A stretch of 47,107 nucleotides of DNA from Muribaculaceae bacterium (lineage in GTDB: Bacteria; Bacteroidota; Bacteroidia; Bacteroidales; Muribaculaceae), in the NCBI GenBank assembly GCA_029062985.1, contig JAIDPA010000188.1:71684-118790 (forward strand), written 5' to 3'. A model generated the notes under the pieces. That model searched no databases. It was not told the origin of the DNA and saw nothing but the letters and a program-made list of their open reading frames with translations. The translations under genes and the position numbers were made by a program. Shown here one piece after another: positions 28,679-37,354 of the stretch; positions within the stretch are counted from its first letter, which is position 1; each line of letters opens with the position of its first letter.

Positions 28679-30343
28679 TTAATCGGAAGTCTTCTCTCGG
28701 AGAAATGTTACAATATCCTCCTTTTCCGGCACTCCGAGTTTCTTGCGGATAGAAGATTTACGCACATATATTGTGGATGTGGTCTGCCCGGTTATGACAC
28801 TGATTTCTTTGGTAGAGAAACCGGCAACCATCAGCACAATTATCTGTTTCTCCTTTGGTGAGAGCAGTTCGCCGTATGAAGCTTGAAGTTTGTCGTAGAA
28901 TCCGGCATAAAGAGTGTTGATAAGTTCAAACACGTTATTCCAATTGACGAGTTCCCCATCCGTATCACTTTCTATGGAGGATATTTTGCGAAGCATCTCC
29001 CGGTTCTGTTCTGTGGGAGTTTCGGCTACCATCTTGATGATGCCGAGTTGCTGAAGCATTGCGCGACGTAAAGCTTCAGGGGTATGGACTTGTGACTGCA
29101 TCTGAGCAGGGGCGGATTTCAGTTCGTCAACCATTTTCTGCAAAGCTTCGGCGCGTTCCTCATTTTCCCGTTCATGCAATCTACGTTGTCTGATAATCCA
29201 CGCAGCGGACACAACAATAATAAGAGCAAACAAGGCAATAACAAGAATAACGACTGTCTTGTGCTGACTCTCAGTTTTGAGAGCCAAAGCACGACTCTGC
29301 TGTTGTAACGCACTGCGCTCACTCTCCCATTGTGAAGCTTTAGCCCGGTTATAACGCTCCTGCTGGCGATTATTTAAACCATTGACATGCCCCAGTTTCA
29401 TCTTGCCATTCTGCTTAAAGTCAATCATTGTACGCAGAAGATTACTGTAACTTCGATAGTAGGTGTCATCCTCTTTGCGGAATTCAACAGCAAAACTGTC
29501 GGCAACCGCAAGTTCTTTAGAGGCAAGGCTTAAATTGCCGGAGTTAAGAGCGTTCATTGCAAGTTGTATATGCAGGTAGTCGGCAGCTCCATTATCCGGC
29601 GAAGATTTCTCGAATATACCCTCCACAACTCTATTGCTCTCATCAGTGCGCCCCATCTCACCTAAAATCTGAGCTTGCTCCAATTCAAACACAAACTGTT
29701 TGTCACCCCACCTGTGAGAACGGGCATAATCAATCAGTTCTTCGGAGAGCAGCAATGCTGAGTCAAGTTTTTCAGTATTTTCGTAAGCACTCAAAAGCAT
29801 ATATTTTGCTTCTATTTGTCGGAGGGTATCGGATTCAATAGCCACAAGCCTTTTAGCAAACGGTATCAGAGTCTCACCTTGATACTCCGATGCTCCGAGA
29901 AGCACTCGAACGCGGAGCGTTGGTACGACCAATGAATCAGGCACATTCGATAGGCTTACGATAGAGTCAAGCATAGCGATTGCTCCCGGTGTATCTCCCA
30001 CCCAAAATTTATACCATGCGTAAGCGGTGCCAGAACTTACATCTCTGACAACATCTTTTCCGCTATAATATTTGTGAGCGAAAGCTACGAGCGAGTCGCC
30101 AATCATCGAACGATTCTGCCGCATGTGGCCGAAAGCAAGCAGATAATGATACTTTGCCCGCAGCGAGTCTACTTTAAGATTTGTTGGGTCAATTTGATCT
30201 AAAATTGCCATTGCGCTGTCGGCGTTAGTCTGCATAAGCCTCTCCGCATTATTTATATCTTTATTATATCGGGAAGCTGTATCAGTGCAAGATGCGACGC
30301 ACAATGCTATGACAGCGAACATTACATATATTATATGTTTCAT
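28679..30343 (-). CDS. Membrane-tethered TPR protein with C-terminal LuxR-type HTH
   Basis: Lipoprotein-like start MKHIIYVMFAVIALCVASCTDT (30343), TPR-like repeats, TM segment VVILVIALFALIIVVSAAWII, HTH LSPKEKQIIVLMVAGFSTKEISVITGQTTSTIYVRKSSIRKKLG. Confidence 0.75.
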   Translation of the reverse strand: MKHIIYVMFAVIALCVASCTDTASRYNKDINNAERLMQTNADSAMAILDQIDPTNLKVDSLRAKYHYLLAFGHMRQNRSMIGDSLVAFAHKYYSGKDVVRDVSSGTAYAWYKFWVGDTPGAIAMLDSIVSLSNVPDSLVVPTLRVRVLLGASEYQGETLIPFAKRLVAIESDTLRQIEAKYMLLSAYENTEKLDSALLLSEELIDYARSHRWGDKQFVFELEQAQILGEMGRTDESNRVVEGIFEKSSPDNGAADYLHIQLAMNALNSGNLSLASKELAVADSFAVEFRKEDDTYYRSYSNLLRTMIDFKQNGKMKLGHVNGLNNRQQERYNRAKASQWESERSALQQQSRALALKTESQHKTVVILVIALFALIIVVSAAWIIRQRRLHERENEERAEALQKMVDELKSAPAQMQSQVHTPEALRRAMLQQLGIIKMVAETPTEQNREMLRKISSIESDTDGELVNWNNVFELINTLYAGFYDKLQASYGELLSPKEKQIIVLMVAGFSTKEISVITGQTTSTIYVRKSSIRKKLGVPEKEDIVTFLREKTSD

Positions 30344-30348
30344 ATTCC

Positions 30349-31269
30349 TTACCTCCATAACGGTTCTTTCTCCCATCTTACAGGAAAACCATACTTTGCA
30401 AGCGGAATATCCGGAAATACCGAACATATATGTTTGACAGCATTGGAAAATCCATGTTGAAAATTTACTGCCTTGCATAGGTAGGCAATGGCACAGATTA
30501 CCGCGTATGGCTTCTTCTTTTGTATCTCCGTAAGTTCTCCATTAAGCCAAGCATTTCGTCTTCCCTTTGGGTCAATAATCTTTTTGCCAAGGCTTCTATT
30601 CCATAATCTCGAATGGTGAGCAACGATATTTCTCATAAGAGATATAACCTCAATCCAGTTGGAAAAGTCTTTGGAGGAATACAGACCGAAGTCATTGGCA
30701 ACCGCAGACCGTTGTGGCAACTGACTTTTCAGATTCTTATACATTTTTGAAAGGGTTCCGAAAGTTGCCACTTCAATAATCAGCCATGCATCAGGGTTAT
30801 CCCCTGATAAGGAATTGCAGTTCCATTCAGGATGTTCTGAGATATATTTTTTTGCGAACGGTTCGGTGCTACGTTCAAACTCATACTTCAGATCAAAGAC
30901 AAAATCTTGGTGACGTTGTTTATCCTCAAATAAATTAGAATCAAGATACCACAAGCCGTTCCCGGCGGCTTTCGACATGTGGTCGATGATTTTGGCTCTG
31001 AGTGCAACTTCAATAGTTTCAATGGCATCAAAAAGAATCACCCGGAGTTGATGGTCAAATGCATATCTCCCGATTATGGTAGAGAAAGTTGTACCAACCT
31101 TAAAAACACCGTCAGAATCTACCTCAATCAAATCTCTCCAATAATATTTAAGTCGTGAATAACTGACACGGGAAAACAAATCGGTGGCCGCTTCCTTATC
31201 AGGAAACGACATACCTTTTTGTTGGAGATATTTTATGTGTTCGTCTATCGAACGAGGTAATTGGTTCAT
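30349..31269 (-). CDS. Abi family protein (Abi_2 / AbiD-AbiF), HEPN-type
   Basis: SIDEHIKYLQQKGMSFPDKEAATDLFSRVSYSRLKYYW; YAFDHQLRVILFDAIETIEVALRAKI; RNIVAHHSRLWNR (R-x4-H HEPN motif). Confidence 0.9.
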   Translation of the reverse strand: MNQLPRSIDEHIKYLQQKGMSFPDKEAATDLFSRVSYSRLKYYWRDLIEVDSDGVFKVGTTFSTIIGRYAFDHQLRVILFDAIETIEVALRAKIIDHMSKAAGNGLWYLDSNLFEDKQRHQDFVFDLKYEFERSTEPFAKKYISEHPEWNCNSLSGDNPDAWLIIEVATFGTLSKMYKNLKSQLPQRSAVANDFGLYSSKDFSNWIEVISLMRNIVAHHSRLWNRSLGKKIIDPKGRRNAWLNGELTEIQKKKPYAVICAIAYLCKAVNFQHGFSNAVKHICSVFPDIPLAKYGFPVRWEKEPLWR

Positions 31270-31361
31270 ATTATAAAAGAAGTGACCCGCCAGCAGGTCT
31301 ACGGGATGCTAACGGGTTCGGTTATCTTTGACTCGGTTGAAACCGATAGTCGCCTTATTTT
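31270..31361 (-). ncRNA. Candidate structured leader/antitoxin RNA of the Abi_2 gene (abiF-RNA-like)
   Basis: Promoter, then hairpin GACUAUCGGUUUCAACCGAGUC (31330-31351), then an 11-bp helix ACCCGUUAGCA/UGCUGGCGGGU with 11-nt loop (31285-31317), ending 15 nt before the abi ATG. Confidence 0.6.
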
Positions 31362-31367
31362 TATGTG

Positions 31368-31398
31368 CAAAGATAATATTTTTTTCTCATCTGTGCAA
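31368..31398 (-). promoter_or_regulatory. Promoter of the Abi leader RNA (TTG -20 bp- TATCTTTG)
   Basis: -7 TATCTTTG (31368-31375 complement), TTG at 31396-31398, 20-bp spacing. Confidence 0.7.
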
Positions 31399-31462
31399 TA
31401 ATAACACTGAGAATTTTGAGAATTTAAAAAAAGTTTAAGCAGAGGAGTCCAAGGAAGATTTT

Positions 31463-31503
31463 CTATTCCATATTTACTGTAAATTTACAGTAAATATGGA
31501 ATA
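31463..31503. repeat. 40-bp perfect palindrome downstream of the AAA_14/DUF4143 gene
   Basis: TATTCCATATTTACTGTAAATTTACAGTAAATATGGAATA (31464-31503) equals its reverse complement. Confidence 0.9.
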
Positions 31504-31529
31504 CTGTCATGAAATTTCTCACTGCCTTT

Positions 31530-32795
31530 TCACTGCCACTCGTCTTTCAAAAGAAAATCAAATAATCCCGTAAAGTATATGCCATTGTCATCAGTATATG
31601 GTATAATGTCATCTGCCACAACCACAATCTTCCGGAATGAATCGGATACCTTAAGAAGCGAGGTTAATTCCTGCTTTCTCTTTTCTTCAGTTGGAATTGA
31701 GTAAGCTGACTGGATATAGTACTTCTGATCTCCTTTGTTTACCACAAAGTCAATTTCCCGCTGAACAAACTTCAGTTTGCCGTCTTTCATTTCTCGACTT
31801 TCCACAACTCCGACGTCAACAAGGAAACCCAGGACACGAAGATGGTTATAAAGCACATTCTCCATGATATGTGTCGGCTCCTGCTGTCGGAAGTTCAATC
31901 TGGCATTTCTAAGTCCTACATCAATGCAATAGTATTTCTTAGTGGACTCGAAATACCGCTTCCCCTTGACATCATATCGTTCCGCACTCTCAAAAAGGAA
32001 AGCATTTTCAAGATAATTTATGTAGGAAGCTACTGTCTTGGAATCTATCTTCATTTTCTGGACTGATGCAAGAGTATGGGCTATTCTCGCAGGGTTGGTC
32101 AGAGAACCTATTGAACTGCACAGCGAAGTTGCCAACCTTGATAAGGCAACCTCGTTCTTGACATTGTTACGCTCCACTACGTCATCAAGATATGTCTTGT
32201 CCCAGAGTCTCTGAAGATAATTGATCTTTTGCTCATTATCTTTATAGTGCAGCAGTCTTGGCATACCACCGAAGGTATGATACTCTTTCCATGCCACACT
32301 GATGTTGTCATACATCTGACTGAACTCCCTGAAGGAAAGAGGAAACACACGTATCTCGTCTCCACGACCCCGAAAAATGGTACTTATATCTTTTGAAAGA
32401 AATCGTGAATTGCTTCCGGTCACATACACATCTATGTTCTCATGACCATTTAGTCCATTCACAAGACGTTCAAAATTGTCAAGTTCCTGTATCTCATCCA
32501 GAAATACATAATAATTCTCATCTTCGTTTTTTATGAGCGAATAGATGTATTCTTTGACAGCCTTATGGTCAAGCACGTCAAAATCGTGCTTATCATCATC
32601 TTTGTCGAAATCTACGGTGATTATGTTCTCTGCCCTTACCCCCTGTTCAATCAGATAATCTCGGTATATATGGCTTAGAAGCCACGATTTTCCACACCGA
32701 CGAGGGCCGGTGATGATTTTTACCTCACCGTTGGCTCGCCTTAGAATCAGCTTTTCAAGATAGATGTCTCGCTTAATGTACCGGTTATGATTCAT
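31530..32795 (-). CDS. AAA_14 / DUF4143 family ATPase
   Basis: ITGPRRCGKSWLLSHIYRDYL Walker A; YYVFLDEIQELDNFERLVNGL; VYVTGSNSRFLSKDISTIFRGRGDEIRVFPLSFREF; C-terminal nuclease-like EIDFVVNKGDQKYYIQSAY. Confidence 0.92.
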   Translation of the reverse strand: MNHNRYIKRDIYLEKLILRRANGEVKIITGPRRCGKSWLLSHIYRDYLIEQGVRAENIITVDFDKDDDKHDFDVLDHKAVKEYIYSLIKNEDENYYVFLDEIQELDNFERLVNGLNGHENIDVYVTGSNSRFLSKDISTIFRGRGDEIRVFPLSFREFSQMYDNISVAWKEYHTFGGMPRLLHYKDNEQKINYLQRLWDKTYLDDVVERNNVKNEVALSRLATSLCSSIGSLTNPARIAHTLASVQKMKIDSKTVASYINYLENAFLFESAERYDVKGKRYFESTKKYYCIDVGLRNARLNFRQQEPTHIMENVLYNHLRVLGFLVDVGVVESREMKDGKLKFVQREIDFVVNKGDQKYYIQSAYSIPTEEKRKQELTSLLKVSDSFRKIVVVADDIIPYTDDNGIYFTGLFDFLLKDEWQ

Positions 32796-32797
32796 GC

Positions 32798-32839
32798 CTA
32801 TTCCATTTTTACTGCAAATTTACAGTATTTTTGGAATAG
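32798..32839. promoter_or_regulatory. 42-bp imperfect palindrome overlapping the promoter and start of the AAA_14/DUF4143 gene
   Basis: CTATTCCATTTTTACTGCAAATTTACAGTATTTTTGGAATAG; minus strand contains TAAATTTG (-7) with TTTG 20 bp upstream; 36/41 identical to the palindrome at 31463-31503. Confidence 0.75.
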
Positions 32840-33079
32840 ATGCAAATTGTCTCCTCATTTATTGGGATTTAGAAGCGGAAAAAACTAATAAAATTAGCTT
32901 GAAGTCGTGATGACTTCCTCACAAATATAACGAAATCTGCCCTTAGTTTCAGCAACCGAACAGCCACAGGGCAATTGAATAATGCAACATTGACTCTAAC
33001 TAACGAAATTAGTAGTAGAGAGCTTATGGAAAATAACATAAGCCAGGGAGATAATTTCTTCCAAAGAGATGGAAACAGG

Positions 33080-35212
33080 TTATTCTGTGTATCTTAAGAA
33101 TTCATTCATCCCGCTATGATAGAGATTGCCGAATGATTCTGTATTGTAGACTGAAACATGCGACCCAACCGTAGTCTGGACTAATTTATAATACAAATCG
33201 CGTATGGTGATGTCAGGAGTGTCGGCAATCGTAGTCCGGAAGCCTCTTGTAAAACCATTGGACAACCATATACCCATCGTCTCATCCTTCATATCTGCCT
33301 TGGAAGTCTCCAAAGAATTGGCAGAAGTCATAAATAACACTCCCGGAATACCGAGACATTCTTCAGCTATCGAACCGCTATAACAGGCATCCATAGCTAT
33401 AAATATCTTGCGATACTTTTTAGCTTCATGCATTTCAGTCAGTATTTCTTTAAATTGAAAGGATGAAATAGATGCATTGCTCCCCCATGCCAATCTGCCG
33501 AAGTTGCCATGTCCACACCAAAATATCACAATATTATCATTTTGACAGCTCTCTAATGCAACAGGCACTCTTTCAGAGGAGTGACCGGTTAGAATATCAT
33601 TTAAATCCGAAATAGTCAAGTCTGACAAATGATAATCCACGTTTACATCTCTATAAATATTTTCCCCATCGGGTTCAACTCTGATAATGCCTTGGTAAAG
33701 ATTGTTGCTGTCAAAAGCGATGTTATCCTCCATAATCATAATTATCCTATCGTCCGGGTAGCCTTGGCTTTTCAAAATCTGATACATAGCTATGGCATCA
33801 GCCTGATGGCGATAGTTTGCCCAAGTATCCGAAGCCCCAATCACCACTGCCCAGTTTCCTTTATACTCCGCATACGTGAAATCGCGTTGATTCTCATCAA
33901 AATATTGATTATTACGGGTCTGTTCATCCCACGTCTGCAGTGTGGAGATGGTTCGTTGCCCTCCATCTGTTGATATATATTCGATAGTGTAATATTTTCC
34001 ATCTCTAAATATCCAATGAGCGTAAGTGGTGTTAAGTATGGTGGTATGGGTCTTTGAGTCAAAAGTCCAATCTCCCGATACTCCACTCAATTTTGAGGCA
34101 TCTCCTTGTTCCAAAGCTAATAACACCGAGGCAATATCTCCGGGGAGCCATTTTAAATCAGCCTTACCTTGCCGGTTAAGAATCTTAAGCATCGAGGCGT
34201 TAAGGCTGTCGCCTGATGATAGAGACGAGACTAAGCCGTAATATACCATCATCACGGCATCATACAGCTGAGCTTCCCCATTCTTGGGATTTTGGGAAAA
34301 TTTTGAATGATAATGATTTATAAATCCGCTGTTAGGATTGGCAGTTGGCGAGAGTCCCTCGTAAATAAAATTTAATGATTTTCCCTCCAGCTCACTTGAA
34401 TTGAGAGTGTCAGAACAAAAGATAGAAGGCAGGGATGATAGCGGATGTGAATCAAGATATTTTTTTAATTCATTGTCAAGCACAATGAGATCGGCTGTCT
34501 CTTCGGGTGTAAATATTATTTGCATGTCAGATGTCTTCCCGGATAGAACTCTTTCAATAAATTGCCTCAGTTCAGAATGTGTGGAGTATATGCATACATC
34601 GTTAACTTTTAGTCCGATTTCGGATGCTTGAAATGCAAACCAATCAATATAGGTCTTGCCGTAATCAGTGTCGGCTACGATAAGAGAGACCTCTTTCTTC
34701 CCGTTCAGTTTTGCTTCTGTCAATAGTATCTCGCATTGTGTCAGATCGCTTTCTGTCAGATTCCATATAAAATCCTTATCGGCAAACACTCTTTGAAATT
34801 CTGTAGAAGTTGCAACCGGCAGGATTAAAGGCTTTTTAATTTCTGCTTTATTAAAAGCAACCGCAGCTTGATATGCACTCGAGGAATGATACGGTCCAAT
34901 CATGGCAACGTAAGAATCATCGTTTGCAATACGGGTGAATTGATTGCTCAGTTCAGGGGCGTTTTCATCAATCCATTCAACTTCAATCCGGAGTTTATTG
35001 GTTAAGGAATATTGTGCCTCTTCAAGATTATCTATAGCCATTTTTACGGTATTCTGCCAATTGTTGTTTCCTAAATCAGGCATGACCACTGCTATTTTAT
35101 AAGTTGAGTCGGCATTGTTGTCGATTGCGGAAGGCTCCTGACAAGACACGACTCCAATCAGAAAAATAAGACTCACCAAACCTCCCAACACACATCTTTT
35201 ATTACTTTTCAT
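33080..35212 (-). CDS. Lipoprotein: type-I periplasmic binding domain fused to a legumain-like (C13) cysteine protease
   Basis: N-term lipobox LIGVVSCQEPS then PBP fold (IAVVMPDLGNNNWQNTVKMAIDNLEEAQ...MIGPYHSSSAYQAAVAFNKAEIKKPLILPVATSTEF). C-term GNWAVVIGASDTWANYRHQADAIAMYQILKSQGYPDDRIIMIMEDNIA...NDNIVIFWCGHGNFG...KIFIAMDACYSGS with His and Cys in C13 positions. Confidence 0.8.
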   Translation of the reverse strand: MKSNKRCVLGGLVSLIFLIGVVSCQEPSAIDNNADSTYKIAVVMPDLGNNNWQNTVKMAIDNLEEAQYSLTNKLRIEVEWIDENAPELSNQFTRIANDDSYVAMIGPYHSSSAYQAAVAFNKAEIKKPLILPVATSTEFQRVFADKDFIWNLTESDLTQCEILLTEAKLNGKKEVSLIVADTDYGKTYIDWFAFQASEIGLKVNDVCIYSTHSELRQFIERVLSGKTSDMQIIFTPEETADLIVLDNELKKYLDSHPLSSLPSIFCSDTLNSSELEGKSLNFIYEGLSPTANPNSGFINHYHSKFSQNPKNGEAQLYDAVMMVYYGLVSSLSSGDSLNASMLKILNRQGKADLKWLPGDIASVLLALEQGDASKLSGVSGDWTFDSKTHTTILNTTYAHWIFRDGKYYTIEYISTDGGQRTISTLQTWDEQTRNNQYFDENQRDFTYAEYKGNWAVVIGASDTWANYRHQADAIAMYQILKSQGYPDDRIIMIMEDNIAFDSNNLYQGIIRVEPDGENIYRDVNVDYHLSDLTISDLNDILTGHSSERVPVALESCQNDNIVIFWCGHGNFGRLAWGSNASISSFQFKEILTEMHEAKKYRKIFIAMDACYSGSIAEECLGIPGVLFMTSANSLETSKADMKDETMGIWLSNGFTRGFRTTIADTPDITIRDLYYKLVQTTVGSHVSVYNTESFGNLYHSGMNEFLRYTE

Positions 35213-36248
35213 AATATCTTTTCTCTATTAATTGTGCCTCTTCCGAATATTTTTTCAATTGATTGTTCCAATAATCCGGCGAATCATAATAATCTTCCCA
35301 TATCCACACATTTGATAAGAAGGATTCATTAAGCATAATTTTTGCTCCGAACTCATCTCCAAGACAGAATGCTAAGTCGCGAGTTTCAATTTTATTTTCA
35401 TACCAATCGGTTAAGACAGAAGTCAGGGCGTGGGCAATCGGAATAATGACCGAAAAGGGTACTCTCGTGCTTAACACAGAGCAATCGGTGTCCATACCGG
35501 CTACCAACATTGTGGTGAAGGGATTTTCGCGGGTGTATCTGAATACTCCATTGTTAGACCCTCCTGCCAAGGGATAGATAAAACTGCCATCTAAATCTTT
35601 TGCACATTCGTATGCCTTCTGAGAAGAAGAGAATCCTTTATAATCTGAATCAAGATAGACGATGCCGGCTTCCTTTCCGGATGCCTGCTTATATCCGGCG
35701 GAGAAACCTGCCACACTTTCATCTATGGATTTTATTCCCTGACAGGCAGCTATGATATTAGCTTGGTCGCTATTTCCTGCCATAAGACCGGCGAGATATG
35801 AAATCCCATATCTGGATATAAAAAAAGAGTAGACGCCTTTTTGTCTATTTTTACTTAAGGGTGTATCCACTATAATGATGTTCTGAGAGTCTGAGAGATG
35901 TAAATTGAGATTGTTCAGACATTCTTCATACATATAATCCCCGAGCACGAGTACGCTTTTATTATTGCTCTTTTGGGAAGAAGTGTACCAATCAAGTATA
36001 GTAGCGCCTACCTCATCCATGTCAGAGGGATTCTTGATTGATAATGAGATCTTGAATAAATTATTAAACTGCATCAATCCATCAATTATCTGATCAGTAT
36101 ATCCGATATCACCTCCTCCCGACAGAGTGTTGACATACGTAACGGAGGGAAAACTGTCTTTTGCCGGAGTTTCTTCTGACTCTCTGTTACATCCCGATGT
36201 AAATAAAATTGAAACTATACCGAATATTATCTTAAATACTGTTCTCAT
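35202..36248 (-). CDS. BMP/PnrA-like substrate-binding lipoprotein
   Basis: Lipobox SILFTSGCNRES; GGDIGYTDQIIDGLMQF, YGISYLAGLMAGNSDQANIIAACQG, VAGFSAGYKQASGKEAGIVYLD. Confidence 0.6.
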   Translation of the reverse strand: MRTVFKIIFGIVSILFTSGCNRESEETPAKDSFPSVTYVNTLSGGGDIGYTDQIIDGLMQFNNLFKISLSIKNPSDMDEVGATILDWYTSSQKSNNKSVLVLGDYMYEECLNNLNLHLSDSQNIIIVDTPLSKNRQKGVYSFFISRYGISYLAGLMAGNSDQANIIAACQGIKSIDESVAGFSAGYKQASGKEAGIVYLDSDYKGFSSSQKAYECAKDLDGSFIYPLAGGSNNGVFRYTRENPFTTMLVAGMDTDCSVLSTRVPFSVIIPIAHALTSVLTDWYENKIETRDLAFCLGDEFGAKIMLNESFLSNVWIWEDYYDSPDYWNNQLKKYSEEAQLIEKRYYEK

Positions 36249-37350
36249 AGACCAATACAAACCTTTCCATGTAATATTTTGAGTTTATAAATCTTTCCTC
36301 ATGCACTCCTCCATAAAATGAAGGGTGGCTCCAATAGTCATGGTCAACATCATGATAGTCCTGAGTCCTGAAGGAGGGTAAGGTCCAATAATTAGGCTGA
36401 CTTATTTCGTTCCTACCGATATACACGTATCTTTGTGTGAGTTTCCATACTTTACGTGCCCACCATAGATGTCTCCCTCCCCAAGGTTCTCCGACAGCGT
36501 AGCGATAGGAATTATTTGAGTCACCCATTAAAGTGTAGACTGCCGGGGCTCCGAAAAATTCTATCCCACTAACATTTTTTTTAATATCATTCATCAGGGC
36601 GACGAAATTTTCTCTGTTGTCCCAGTACATCTGTGCATAGGCTTTCCAGGCAGCTTCAGAAGGACCTATCGGAAGTTCGAAATCATCTTTCCACCAATCG
36701 TTATACTCCTTGTATTTATATTTATTATCATTCCATTTCCCGGCAAAACTCAACATGATTCCATAATCTCCTTCGCAAGCCCGCACCACAATATAGTACT
36801 GCCTGTCAGTAGTGTCCTGAACTATATTCCCCCTGTAGAATAAACTGTTATCATTTTCAGGAAGCATACTTTTGGGTAGTATGTCAAAACTATGAGCTAT
36901 TTTAAATTCAGGGAAAATCACCTCTACCTGTGCAAGACACGAGGGTGAGTTTTCCGGTTTCCATATTAAATATCCTGATTCTCCGAAATCAATTCTTTTT
37001 TCCTTTTCCGGCTCAATGATGAAATTTTCTTTTTCCTCTTCCGGGATGCAGTGGGCGAGTGCCCAGTTGCAAGCTTCTTCAAAAGAGTCAACCCCTATGG
37101 TGTATGTATCAGGAGAGGAAGAATCAAGGGGCAAACCGGTCAAAGGTGTTATGGGAGAATTAGTCTGAGTTTCTTCAGGATTTATTCCATATAATTTACC
37201 TAATACTTCAGCATATTTAAAAAATTCAGGGAAGATGAATTCTTCATCTTTGTCATCCTTTCCCTCAGGTTTTGCCGGTTCATTATTTGTGCAGGAGAAT
37301 AGAGTAGCCGATAATAAAAATATGAATATGTGAAGTTTTTTCAGTTTCAT
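36232..37350 (-). CDS. Hypothetical lipoprotein
   Basis: Lipobox LLSATLFSCTNNEPAKPEGKDDKDEE; no recognised domain. Confidence 0.65.
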   Translation of the reverse strand: MKLKKLHIFIFLLSATLFSCTNNEPAKPEGKDDKDEEFIFPEFFKYAEVLGKLYGINPEETQTNSPITPLTGLPLDSSSPDTYTIGVDSFEEACNWALAHCIPEEEKENFIIEPEKEKRIDFGESGYLIWKPENSPSCLAQVEVIFPEFKIAHSFDILPKSMLPENDNSLFYRGNIVQDTTDRQYYIVVRACEGDYGIMLSFAGKWNDNKYKYKEYNDWWKDDFELPIGPSEAAWKAYAQMYWDNRENFVALMNDIKKNVSGIEFFGAPAVYTLMGDSNNSYRYAVGEPWGGRHLWWARKVWKLTQRYVYIGRNEISQPNYWTLPSFRTQDYHDVDHDYWSHPSFYGGVHEERFINSKYYMERFVLVYENSI

Positions 37351-37354
37351 AATA

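Noticed and set aside
33000-33060. Small hairpins (ACTAA..TTAGT, GCTTATG..CATAAGC) after the C13 gene
   Set aside because: Short stems without clear T-runs; could be a terminator but not strong enough to annotate.
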